From positions 62,001-126,000 of the forward strand of contig NZ_LT670819.1 of assembly GCF_900129855.1 (NCBI RefSeq): DNA of 64,000 bases. The letters are read 5' to 3'. The position numbers and the translations under genes were made by a program. Shown here in pieces: positions 35,688 to 43,610 of this stretch; positions within the stretch are counted from its first letter, which is position 1; the number at the start of each line of letters is the position of its first letter. This DNA comes from Streptomyces sp. 3214.6. GTDB taxonomy: Bacteria; Actinomycetota; Actinomycetes; Streptomycetales; Streptomycetaceae. A model generated the notes under the pieces. It ran no database searches, was not told where the DNA came from, and saw nothing but the letters and a program-made list of their open reading frames with translations.

Positions 35688-36482
35688 TCACTCGCCCCCG
35701 AGGTTGATGCCGAGGGTGGTGCTCAGGCCGCCGTCGAGCGGGATGACCGCGCCGGTCATGTAGTTCGTGGCGCGCGAGGACAGGTACACCGCGGCGGCCG
35801 CGACATCTTCGGTGCGGCCGATGCGGCCGACCGGGCTCGCCTCGACCAGCTGGTCGCCCAGCTCCTTCAGCGGTCCCTCCATCATCTTGGACGGGAAGGG
35901 GCCGGGCGCGATGGCGTTGACGAGGATGGCCGGGGACAGCTCGGCCGCCAGGTGGCGGGTCAGGTGGTGGATGGCGGCCTTGGACGCGGAGTAGGAGAAG
36001 TTCCCGAACCCGGGTACGACCATGCCGTCGATCGAGCCGATGTTGATGACGCGCGCCGGGTCGTCGGGGGCGGACGCCGCTTCCAGGAGCGGACGGGCCA
36101 GCCGCGTCAGGTTGAACGGCGCCTTGACGTTCAGGCCCAGCACCCGGTCCCAGGCCTTGTCCGGGAAGTCGTCGAAGGCCGCGCCCCAGGTGGCGCCGGC
36201 GTTGTTGACCAGGATGTGCAGCCGCCCGGACTCCAGGGCGCTGATCTCCTCGATCAGCGCGCGGCACTGCTCCTCGCTGCTGACGTCGGCGGGGATCGCC
36301 TTGACCTGGCCGTACTGCGACAGCTCCTTCTCGGCCGCCGCGCAGGCGTCGGCCTTGCGGGAGGAGATGTAGACGCGGGCACCGGCCCGCAGCAGGCCTT
36401 CGGCGATCATGTAGCCGATGCCACGGCTGCCGCCGGTGACCAGAGCTGTCTTGCCCTGGACGGAAAACAGGTCGGGAAACAT
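35688..36482 (-). CDS. SDR-family oxidoreductase (RhlG/FabG-like)
   Basis: The 264-residue SDR has TGGSRGIGYMIAEGLLRAGARV, NNAGATWG, the catalytic INIGSIDGM and YSASKAA. The SSRKADACAAAEKEL cofactor segment resembles the NADP-dependent RhlG group. I chose the ATG at 36482; the upstream open frame has no family similarity. It lies between the acyl-CoA ligase and acyl-CoA dehydrogenase genes. Confidence 0.87.
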   Translation of the reverse strand: MFPDLFSVQGKTALVTGGSRGIGYMIAEGLLRAGARVYISSRKADACAAAEKELSQYGQVKAIPADVSSEEQCRALIEEISALESGRLHILVNNAGATWGAAFDDFPDKAWDRVLGLNVKAPFNLTRLARPLLEAASAPDDPARVINIGSIDGMVVPGFGNFSYSASKAAIHHLTRHLAAELSPAILVNAIAPGPFPSKMMEGPLKELGDQLVEASPVGRIGRTEDVAAAAVYLSSRATNYMTGAVIPLDGGLSTTLGINLGGE

Positions 36483-36538
36483 GTAGTGCTCCAAAGAGGG
36501 TGGTGCCAAAGGGAATTGGTGCAGGCGAAAGGGAAGGT

Positions 36539-38410
36539 TCAGGCCTGCTGGTACAGCGCCTCGATCTGGTCCCGGTAACGCTTGCTGATCGCCGCCCGGC
36601 GCATCTTCAGCGTCGGGGTGAGCTCGCCGGATTCGATGCCCCACAGGGACGGGAGCAGTACGAAGCGCTTGATCTGTTCGGGCCGGGACAGCAGGGCGTT
36701 GGCCTGGTCGACGATCGTCTGTACCTGGGCGCGTATCGCCGGGTGGTCGAGCAGCGCCTCGGTGGAGGTGCCCGGGATGCCATGGGTGTCGGCGTATGCC
36801 TTCAAGGCCTGCGGTTCGACGGTGAGCAGGGCGACAAGGTAGGGCCGCCCTTCGCCCACCACCATGACCTGGTCAAGGAAGAGACGGCCGGCCAGCAGGG
36901 ACTCGATCGCGGTCGGGGCGATGTTCTTCCCCGAGGAGCTGACGAGGATCTCCTTCTTGCGATCGGTGATGTGCAACCGTCCGGCCGCGTCGATCCGGCC
37001 GACGTCGCCGGTGCGCAACCAGCCGTCGGCCGTGTAGAGCTCGGCCGTGGCGTCCTTGAGGTTGCGGTAGCCGGGGGTGTTGCCGGGGCAGCGGAGCTCG
37101 ATCTCGCCGTCCGGTGCGATGCGCACCTCCGCACCGGGGAGGGGCAGTCCCACGCTTCCCGCGCCCTGGCCGCCGCGGTCGGCCAAGGCCACACCGCTCG
37201 TCTCGGTGAGCCCGTAGGCCTGCACGACGTAGATGCCGAGCGAGGCGAAGAACTCGGCGACGTCCCGCCGCAGGGGCGCTGCGCCGGCGCCGGTCACGAG
37301 CGTCCGGTCCAGTCCGAAGGCCTCGCGGATGTCGCGCAGCGCGCCCTCGCGGGCGAGCTGGGCCGCGGTGCGCAGTTCGGCCGGCACGGGAGCGTCGTCC
37401 TGGAGCAGCAGCCACTCCCGGGCCAGAGTGTCGCGGTCTGCCTGGAGGGCCTCCCGCTTGTTCTCCGGCATGGGCAGGGACAGGAACATCTCCGCTCCCT
37501 GGCGCAGCTTCTCCCAGACGCGGGGGACGGCCATGAAGAAGCTGGGCCGGTGCGCCCGCAGGCTGTCGAGCAGGTCATGCGCGTCCGGGCAGCACCAGAC
37601 GTGTCCGCCCAGGTGCAGGGGCATGTAGATGCTCCACAGCCGCTCGGCCACGTGGGCCAGGGGCAGGGAGGAGATGACCCGGTAGTCGTAGGCGAAGCAG
37701 CCGGTGCGCTCGAGGGCTTCCGCGTCCCACAGCAGGTTGCGGTGGGTGAGGATGACGCCCTTGGACAGTCCCGTGGTGCCGGATGTGTAGATGTAGGTGA
37801 GGGGGTCGTCGGGGCGGATCGAGCCGATACGACGCTCGATCTCCTCTGCCAGGAGAGTGCGGTGCTCGGCGCCCGCGGCCAGGAGTTGCGTCCATGTGGT
37901 CGGCGGTCCAGCGGGGGGCGTGGGCTCGGCCTTGTGGCTCTGCTGAGGAGGGAGTGTGATCAGGTGGGGGCGGTTCTCCCGCACCCACGGCACTCGTTCG
38001 ATCTTCTCCCGGGCGCTCTCCTCCACGACGATGACGTGTGGCTCGGCGTCGGCCACGACGTGGTCCAGCTGCTCGGTGGCCAGGGTGGGGTACAGGCTGA
38101 CGGAGGCGGCCGCGCAGTGGGAGGCGGCCAGGTCTGCCACGAGGTGCTCGACGCGGTTGCTCGCGAGGATGGCGACCGTCTGGCCGGCTTCGACTCCCAG
38201 GTGCAGGTAGCCGGTGGCGGTGTCGAGGACGAGTTCGCGGTACTCGGCCCAGGTCAGTGTGGTGATGCTGCCGTCCCCGGCCCGCCAGGAGACGGCGGGA
38301 TACGGTGCCTTGTCGCCCGCCCGCTCGGCCAGGACCTGGGGGAGGGTGCGCGCGTCTGCTGGGGGTGCTTCGGCTTCCGGGGGTTCTTTCGGCGTCGTGG
38401 TGGCGGTCAT
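36539..38410 (-). CDS. long-chain acyl-CoA synthetase (AMP-forming)
   Basis: The 623-residue ANL-family ligase has the P-loop-like YTSGTTGLSKGVILTH, the YGLTETSG motif, the GWLRTGDVGRID hinge Asp and the DRKKEILVSSSGKNIAP C-terminal segment. It activates a free acid to its CoA ester, feeding the operon. It starts at ATG 38410, sharing one base with the TGA stop of the upstream crotonase gene. FadD15-like in length. Confidence 0.92.
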   Translation of the reverse strand: MTATTTPKEPPEAEAPPADARTLPQVLAERAGDKAPYPAVSWRAGDGSITTLTWAEYRELVLDTATGYLHLGVEAGQTVAILASNRVEHLVADLAASHCAAASVSLYPTLATEQLDHVVADAEPHVIVVEESAREKIERVPWVRENRPHLITLPPQQSHKAEPTPPAGPPTTWTQLLAAGAEHRTLLAEEIERRIGSIRPDDPLTYIYTSGTTGLSKGVILTHRNLLWDAEALERTGCFAYDYRVISSLPLAHVAERLWSIYMPLHLGGHVWCCPDAHDLLDSLRAHRPSFFMAVPRVWEKLRQGAEMFLSLPMPENKREALQADRDTLAREWLLLQDDAPVPAELRTAAQLAREGALRDIREAFGLDRTLVTGAGAAPLRRDVAEFFASLGIYVVQAYGLTETSGVALADRGGQGAGSVGLPLPGAEVRIAPDGEIELRCPGNTPGYRNLKDATAELYTADGWLRTGDVGRIDAAGRLHITDRKKEILVSSSGKNIAPTAIESLLAGRLFLDQVMVVGEGRPYLVALLTVEPQALKAYADTHGIPGTSTEALLDHPAIRAQVQTIVDQANALLSRPEQIKRFVLLPSLWGIESGELTPTLKMRRAAISKRYRDQIEALYQQA

Positions 38411-39204
38411 CACTTGCCCTCGAAGACGATGTCGCCGTGGTTTTGCAGGAACTTCCGCGAGCCCTGGGTGAGCATCAGGTCCACGGCGTGCTGCATGTCG
38501 CGCGTGTCGAACAGCGGGGTGGCCCCGTCCAGGAGGAAGCGGTCCGCCTCACGGGGGCCATGGGTGAGCGCGTACTGCACGAGGCGTTTGGTGACGGCGT
38601 GTGCCCGGGTTGGTCCCTTGGCGAGCCGCTGTGCCCAGGCGAGGGCCTCGTCGCGCAGCTGCTCGGCGGGCACGACGCGGTTGATGATGTTCCACCGCTC
38701 GAACGTGTCGGCCGGGTACTGCTGACCGCTGAAGGTGATCTCCAGGGCACGCGCCGAGCCGCACCGCTCGGCCAGGCGGTAGGCACCGCCCAGAAACGTG
38801 GTGGCTCCGATCAGCGCCTCCACCTGGGCAAACTGAGTGCCCTCAGCGGCGATGATCAGGTCGGAGGCGAGGGCGAGTTCAAGGCCGGCCGCGAGGCACA
38901 GCCCGTGGACGGCCGCGATCACGGGGAACGGTGCATCCTCGATCGCGGCGATCAGCGCGGTGCCCTCCTCGAATATCTCTCGCGCCTGGACTGCAGAGGT
39001 GCCCTTGAAGAGGGCCACATCGGCGCCACCGGAGAAGACGGCGCCGTCGGCCTGTATCACCAGGGCCCGCTTGTCCTCGTCCCGTGCGCGCCGCAGGGAG
39101 GCGGAGAGTCCTTCCATGACACCGGCGGTGAAGAGGTTGGCGGGTGGATTGGCCACGGTCACCACGGCGACGTCGCCGATCGCCTCGTACTTCGTCTGGC
39201 TCAT
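38410..39204 (-). CDS. enoyl-CoA hydratase/isomerase (crotonase), first gene of the beta-oxidation operon
   Basis: The 264-residue crotonase has NPPANLFTA, DGAVFSGGADVALF and VHGLCLAAGLELALASDLIIA. The ATG at 39204 has GGGAG 6 nt upstream; the frame is open upstream, but that part overlaps the promoter. It is the first of nine left-pointing genes with gaps of 56 nt or less (several overlapping), divergent from a TetR regulator. Confidence 0.88.
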   Translation of the reverse strand: MSQTKYEAIGDVAVVTVANPPANLFTAGVMEGLSASLRRARDEDKRALVIQADGAVFSGGADVALFKGTSAVQAREIFEEGTALIAAIEDAPFPVIAAVHGLCLAAGLELALASDLIIAAEGTQFAQVEALIGATTFLGGAYRLAERCGSARALEITFSGQQYPADTFERWNIINRVVPAEQLRDEALAWAQRLAKGPTRAHAVTKRLVQYALTHGPREADRFLLDGATPLFDTRDMQHAVDLMLTQGSRKFLQNHGDIVFEGK

Positions 39205-39260
39205 GCACATCTCCCGGCTAGTCGTCATCGACTGGGGGCGGGGCGGCTCCCCGACAAACG

Positions 39261-39315
39261 TTAGACTAAGGCGTCTAGACTGAACCGTCAACGGCGACCT
39301 AGACTGAACCGTCAA
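39261..39315. promoter_or_regulatory. direct-repeat operator between the beta-oxidation operon and tetR
   Basis: CTAGACTGAACCGTCAA occurs twice, at 39275-39291 and 39299-39315, with a 24-bp period. Just left of them, TAGAC-N6-GTCTA (39262-39277) is a dyad sharing the TAGACT core. They lie in the 206-bp divergent region between the crotonase and tetR genes, as expected for a FadR-like TetR operator. Confidence 0.7.
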
Positions 39316-39410
39316 AATGAATTCAAGCCCCACCCGCACTGCACGGGCACGCAGCTATACTTAAGCCTTCCGAAAGGGGTGAAGCACCCCGAAGCCACCA
39401 GGAGCGCACA

Positions 39411-40034
39411 GTGAGCCCGCAACCGACGCAGCCCATCCCCCACAAGGAGCGCCTGCTCAGGCAGGGCATGAAGCACTTCTACGCCCACGGCTACCACGGC
39501 ACCACGGTGGACGCCGTCCTGGACGCCTCGGGCGTCCCGAAAGGCTCCTTCTATCACCATTTCGGCTCCAAAGAGGCGTTCGGCAAGGCGGTACTCAACC
39601 GCTACATGCAATACCAACTGAATTTGCTGCAGACCTGGATCACCGATAAACCAGACCTCACCACGAGTGAGAAACTTTCCGGCTATTTTGACGAAATGGT
39701 CCGGGAATTCATTGGCTCGGACTACCGGCGTGCGTGCCTGGCGGGGAAGTTCTCCACCGAGGTGTCCGCCACATCCGAGAGCTTCCGAACGCAGCTGGAG
39801 AGCGACCTGCGCGATTGGCGCGGCCTCCTGCTCACGGCCATCCAGCAAGGGCAGGAGCATGGCGACGTCCGCCATGACCGCACCGCCGACGAACTCGCAG
39901 ATGCGCTGCTCGCCCTGATCCAGGGAGCCTTCGTCATCGGCCTGTCATCACGCGACGACCAGGCCCTGCGGGCAGTGAGCGCCACCATTCCCCTGCTCAT
40001 CGACATGCCGTACGCGGCCTCACGCGAGCCATAG
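39411..40034 (+). CDS. TetR-family regulator of the beta-oxidation operon
   Basis: The 207-residue TetR protein has KERLLRQGMKHFYAHGYHGTTVDAVLDASGVPKGSFYHHFGSKEAFG and a TetR_C-type ligand domain. It starts with GTG, AGGAG lying about 7 nt upstream. It is divergent from the nine-gene operon and probably represses it until an acyl-CoA binds, as in other FadR-type TetR proteins. It differs from the TetR at 3891-4460, and the palindrome of that protein is absent from this promoter. Confidence 0.88.
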   Translation: MSPQPTQPIPHKERLLRQGMKHFYAHGYHGTTVDAVLDASGVPKGSFYHHFGSKEAFGKAVLNRYMQYQLNLLQTWITDKPDLTTSEKLSGYFDEMVREFIGSDYRRACLAGKFSTEVSATSESFRTQLESDLRDWRGLLLTAIQQGQEHGDVRHDRTADELADALLALIQGAFVIGLSSRDDQALRAVSATIPLLIDMPYAASREP

Positions 40035-40227
40035 GGGGACATGCGCGCTCACAGGCAACGCCAGGCCGCACACCCCAGTCGACACTGGTGCCGCGGGTCG
40101 CGTTCCCGCGCCAGTAACCACTCCCCTGACCGCATCTGGGGCCGCCGGGTCGGCGCGGCGGCCCCAGAGGCACCCTCCATGGAGTGACTCCGCCCCGGCT
40201 CGGGCGCCCGTCACAACGGCGCCACAC

Positions 40228-41268
40228 CTACCGGCCGGGAAGCGCTGCGCTGGGCACGACCACGTATTGCCGCACATACAGGTCGCGGAAGGTGACCGGG
40301 CCGCGGGGGCCGGGAACCCGGTCGATATTGATACCGGTCTCGGGCAGGCGCAACAGCTTGGAGCCGTCGAGCAGACGCGTGGGGGAATTCCAGAAAACCC
40401 CTGAGCCGGCATAGGCGTCCATGAACTGGTCGGTAGCGGCCGGATCTTGGGTCGCGATGGCAGCGGCCAGCCCAGACGTTTCCTCGTTCGCGACCTGAGC
40501 GGCATGGAGCGGACCGTTCACAACGTCCACCGTCACGGTTGCCGCGCGGTCCGGGTCCAGCGACCACTCGTATCCACGCGGATGCGCGTGCAGCGGCATG
40601 GAGACGGTGATCCCCAAGCGCTCCAGAACGTCGAGGATGCCGGGCAGTCTTTGTTCGTACACAGGCTGGTCGATGAGCAGGAAATTGAGCCGGTTGCACA
40701 CGCCCAGGCGGTCCAGGCTGTCGGCGATCAGCCGATGCACTGCTTTCTCGTCAGACGCCGAATCCACGTACAAAACGCCGCCGCCGTCGGCATGGGCGAG
40801 GGTGCGCACACCATGGCGCGCGGCTTCACGGCCGAGGTCCCGGGTGCTGTCACCGCTTCCGCGCAGGATGACCAGCGGGACGAGGCCGGGCTGGGAGACG
40901 AGTGCATAGGCCGCCGAACGGTCGGCACTGTGCACGAGTTGGATGGCGTCCGGTTCCAGGCCGGCTCCGCGGAGGGCCGGCGCAATCACCTCATCCATCA
41001 GAGCCCGGGACGAGCCGAGCGCGGCCGACCCTGTGCGCAGCACCCCCGCGTTGCGCGATTTGAGGAACTGGGAGGCGATGTCGAGGGTGACATTGGGGCG
41101 CGCCTCGAAGTTGGCCCCGATGACTCCGACCCGGCGCCTACGCTCCAGCAGCGTCAGCCCGTCCGGGCGCCGCTCGACGACTCTGTCTCTCGGCTCGTGC
41201 GGCGTGTCCGCCAGCTGAGGAGTTCGTGTTCTGCGCCGCTGGCCAAGGGGCGTCCTTCCGCTGAGCTG
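40228..41268 (-). pseudogene. gamma-glutamyl phosphate reductase (ProA)-like, 5'-truncated
   Basis: The open frame encodes the middle and C-terminal parts of a ProA-like aldehyde dehydrogenase: RRRVGVIGANFEARPNVTLD, SQFLKSRNAGVLRTGSAAL, the catalytic Cys in GVCNRLNFLLID, VNGPLHAAQVANEETSGLAAA and GSGVFWNSPTRLLDG. About 100 N-terminal residues of the family are missing and an in-frame stop lies at 41269-41271. No ATG, GTG or TTG occurs in frame before the GTG at 41043, which is inside the conserved core. I therefore read it as a broken gene; a shortened active protein is less likely. The tandem TetR operators at 41421-41460 lie just upstream of the break. Confidence 0.7.
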
Positions 41269-41420
41269 TCATCAGAGCGCAACAAGGGGATGGATCGTAG
41301 CATCGTTCAACAATCCCAGGCGACCTACGGCTCACCGTGTCCCATAGGGGAAAAGGGCGCCCCTTCGACCTCCGTTCCGCAACCCCTCGGGGCGTTACCG
41401 CCTGCCCGACTTGCGGTCAG

Positions 41421-41460
41421 AAACCGATCGGTTTAGCGTAGTCCCGAAACCGTTCGGTTT
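41421..41460. promoter_or_regulatory. tandem TetR-type operators, third locus
   Basis: A perfect AAACCGATCGGTTT at 41421-41434 is followed by a one-base variant, AAACCGTTCGGTTT, at 41447-41460, with starts 26 bp apart. They are about 285 bp upstream of the membrane-protein gene at 41744 and lie beyond the 5' end of the truncated proA-like gene. The 41461-41743 stretch holds no recognisable gene, so it may be a long leader. Confidence 0.72.
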
Positions 41461-41743
41461 CCAAGGTGCGGGGAAAGGACTTGTCGCCGAGGCCAAGCGC
41501 GCTCTTGAGCTCTGCGTCTACAGACGGGAGACCCCGCGATGCCGCGCCCGCCGGTGACGGTCAAGCACGGTCTTTCCGTCGGCCTGCGGGGCTCGGACCT
41601 GGTGACAGCCCGTGGCTGAGCGGTCGTCCTTGATCCCGGTGGCGATGGTTGCCGGGGATTGCATGTGAATGGTGTAGGGGTTCCGGCCTGCAATGGCGCT
41701 GTCCGGGCCTTGTCCCGATGTTGCTGTTTGGACCGGAGTAATC

Positions 41744-43051
41744 ATGAACGGTGTTCATCCCTTCCGCGTGCTGCGCGCGAAACCCCTGTGGATCGCCAAC
41801 GGCGTCATCACAGGCGTCTTGGCGCTGCTGTTCGCGGTGTTCTATGTCGGCGCCAACGTCGACCCGGCCGGCCATCTGCACAAGATGCCCGTCGGCCTGG
41901 TCAATGCCGACAAGGGCACGAGCGTGGGCGGCAAGCAGATCAATCTGGGCGCACAGATCACCGGATCGATCAAGAAGTCGACCGTGAGCGGCGACAAGTT
42001 CGACTGGAAGGTGATGGACGAGAAGGAGATGAAGGAGGAACTCGGCAAGGGCAAGCTCTACGGCGCGATTGTCGTCCCGGCCGGCTTCTCTTCCTCCGTC
42101 ACCGAGCTGACCAGCACGGCCGCCGCCGCGGCCACGGACCGGCCGACACTGACGGTGCTGACCAACCAGTCCGCAGGCAGCCTCGGCTCCGGCCTGGCCA
42201 GGCAGGCCACCACCGCTGCTGCCGCCAATGCCTCACTCCAGGTCGGCAAGCAGCTGACCGCCCAGACGCAGGCCGCGCAGGCGAAATTGCCCGTCTCGGC
42301 GCGCCTGCTGCTGGCCGACCCCGTCGCCGTGCACATCGAGGACGGCCATCCCCTCGACTCCCACGCCGGCATGGGTCTGACGGCCTTCTACTACGCCCTC
42401 CTCCTGGTTGTGTGCGGCATGCTGTCGGCCAATGTCATCAGTGGCCAGGTCGACCATGCCCTCGGTTACACCCACAACGACATGGGCCCGATCCGCAAGT
42501 ACCGCCCCCTGCTCCGCGCCACCCGCGTGCAGACCCTTGCCATCAGCAGCACCCTCATGATCGGCCTGTCTCTCGTCATGGGCACCCTGGTCATGGTCGG
42601 TACTGTCGGCATCATGGGTATGGACGCATCTCATCTGCCCCTGCTGTGGCTGTACTCGGTCTGTGCCATCGCCGTCTGCGGCATCGGCGCCCTCACCCTC
42701 CTCGCCGTCTTCGGCACCCCCGGCATGCTCCTGGTCACTCTGGTCTTCATCGCCATGGCCGTGCCCACCGCCGGCGCCACCACGCCCCTGCAGGCGCTGC
42801 CCGGCTTCTACCGCTTCCTCAGTGAATTCGAGCCCCTGCGGCAGATCACCGGCGGCGTCCGTTCCATCCTCTACTACGACGCCCAGGGAGACGCCGGCCT
42901 GACCCGGGGCTGGATCATGCTCGCTCTCGCCCTCGCCGCCGCCCTCTTCTTCGGCTTCGGCACCACCCGCCTCTACGACCGCAAGGGACTTCACCGCCAC
43001 TCCTCAGCCGAAGAGCCGGAGCAGTCGGAAAAGGCCACGGTTACCGCATAG
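41744..43051 (+). CDS. YhgE/Pip-like ABC-2 type membrane protein
   Basis: The 435-residue protein has one N-terminal transmembrane segment (NGVITGVLALLFAVFYVG), a long outer region starting GLVNADKGTSVGGKQINLG, and about five more membrane segments from residue 220. This is the layout of YhgE/Pip and related ABC-2 type membrane proteins, which export substrates or build surface structures. The NAD-K-G motif is typical of the family. I chose the ATG at 41744, GGAG 6 nt upstream. There is no ATPase gene next to it. Probably in the TetR regulon through 41421-41460; an efflux role would fit. Confidence 0.8.
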   Translation: MNGVHPFRVLRAKPLWIANGVITGVLALLFAVFYVGANVDPAGHLHKMPVGLVNADKGTSVGGKQINLGAQITGSIKKSTVSGDKFDWKVMDEKEMKEELGKGKLYGAIVVPAGFSSSVTELTSTAAAAATDRPTLTVLTNQSAGSLGSGLARQATTAAAANASLQVGKQLTAQTQAAQAKLPVSARLLLADPVAVHIEDGHPLDSHAGMGLTAFYYALLLVVCGMLSANVISGQVDHALGYTHNDMGPIRKYRPLLRATRVQTLAISSTLMIGLSLVMGTLVMVGTVGIMGMDASHLPLLWLYSVCAIAVCGIGALTLLAVFGTPGMLLVTLVFIAMAVPTAGATTPLQALPGFYRFLSEFEPLRQITGGVRSILYYDAQGDAGLTRGWIMLALALAAALFFGFGTTRLYDRKGLHRHSSAEEPEQSEKATVTA

Positions 43052-43204
43052 CGGAGGCCGACGCACGAGAGGCAGGGGAAGCTCACTGGGCCTCGGCCTT
43101 GACCGGGGCTGCCCCTCCCCCGCACCTCTCCCCAGACGGGCCATGAGCGGACGTGGCCCCGGTGTGCGCCGCCTCGTGGGGACGAGAAGCGACGCACCCT
43201 CACA

Positions 43205-43248
43205 GAGCCCGGCGATCGTCTTCGCTGCCGAAGACGATCGCCGGGCTC
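43205..43248. terminator. 20-bp perfect stem-loop
   Basis: Bases 43205-43224 pair without mismatch with 43229-43248 around a 4-nt CTGC loop. It lies 154 nt after the membrane-protein gene and 93 nt right of nothing but the DUF4333 fragment's end, so it could stop transcription from either side. The remaining bases between 43052 and 43340 show no gene. Confidence 0.65.
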
Positions 43249-43340
43249 CACCCGCACTCTCACTCGCAGCAGCGCTGAGCACCCCGGTTGAAGGGCTTGC
43301 AGTCACCGTCGGAGATGACGCCATGCGAAGCGCCTCATTT

Positions 43341-43497
43341 TTAGCGTTCGAACTTCCAGGTGATGGATTCGTCCGTGACCTTGATGGTGGTCACGGGGAT
43401 GTCGATGGTCGTGCCGTCGTTCTTCTTGCCCATGCAGGTCCCTTTGGCTCCGGCGACGGCTTTCAACCCGATCGGGCAGGAGACCCCTGACACGGAC
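43341..43497 (-). pseudogene. DUF4333-type secreted protein, C-terminal fragment
   Basis: The frame ending at the TAA 43341 reads SGVSCPIGLKAVAGAKGTC, then MGKKNDGTTIDIPVTTIKVT. This matches the DUF4333 pattern: VxCP, a Gly-x-x-x-x-Cys about 12 residues later, and a repetitive beta tail. The lipoprotein signal and helical linker that normally precede this domain are missing. The open frame continues right to an ATG at 43592 that has no ribosome-binding site. I read it as a decayed fragment. Confidence 0.5.
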
Positions 43498-43610
43498 AAG
43501 CGGCACGATGCGAACGAACGCAGGAGAGGAGCGCGCCGGATGACGGCACGACCAGTGGCGGTTGTCGTGAGCGTTCCTGCACGATTCCCCATAAGTAGGA
43601 GGATAGGGCC

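Noticed and set aside
33781..38725. Long plus-strand open frames (660 and 741 codons)
   Set aside because: They mirror the acyl-CoA dehydrogenase and acyl-CoA ligase genes on the minus strand and show no family features.
41461..41743. Small open frames between the operators and the YhgE-like gene
   Set aside because: They lack ribosome-binding sites and recognisable sequence; the only supported start in the region is ATG 41744.
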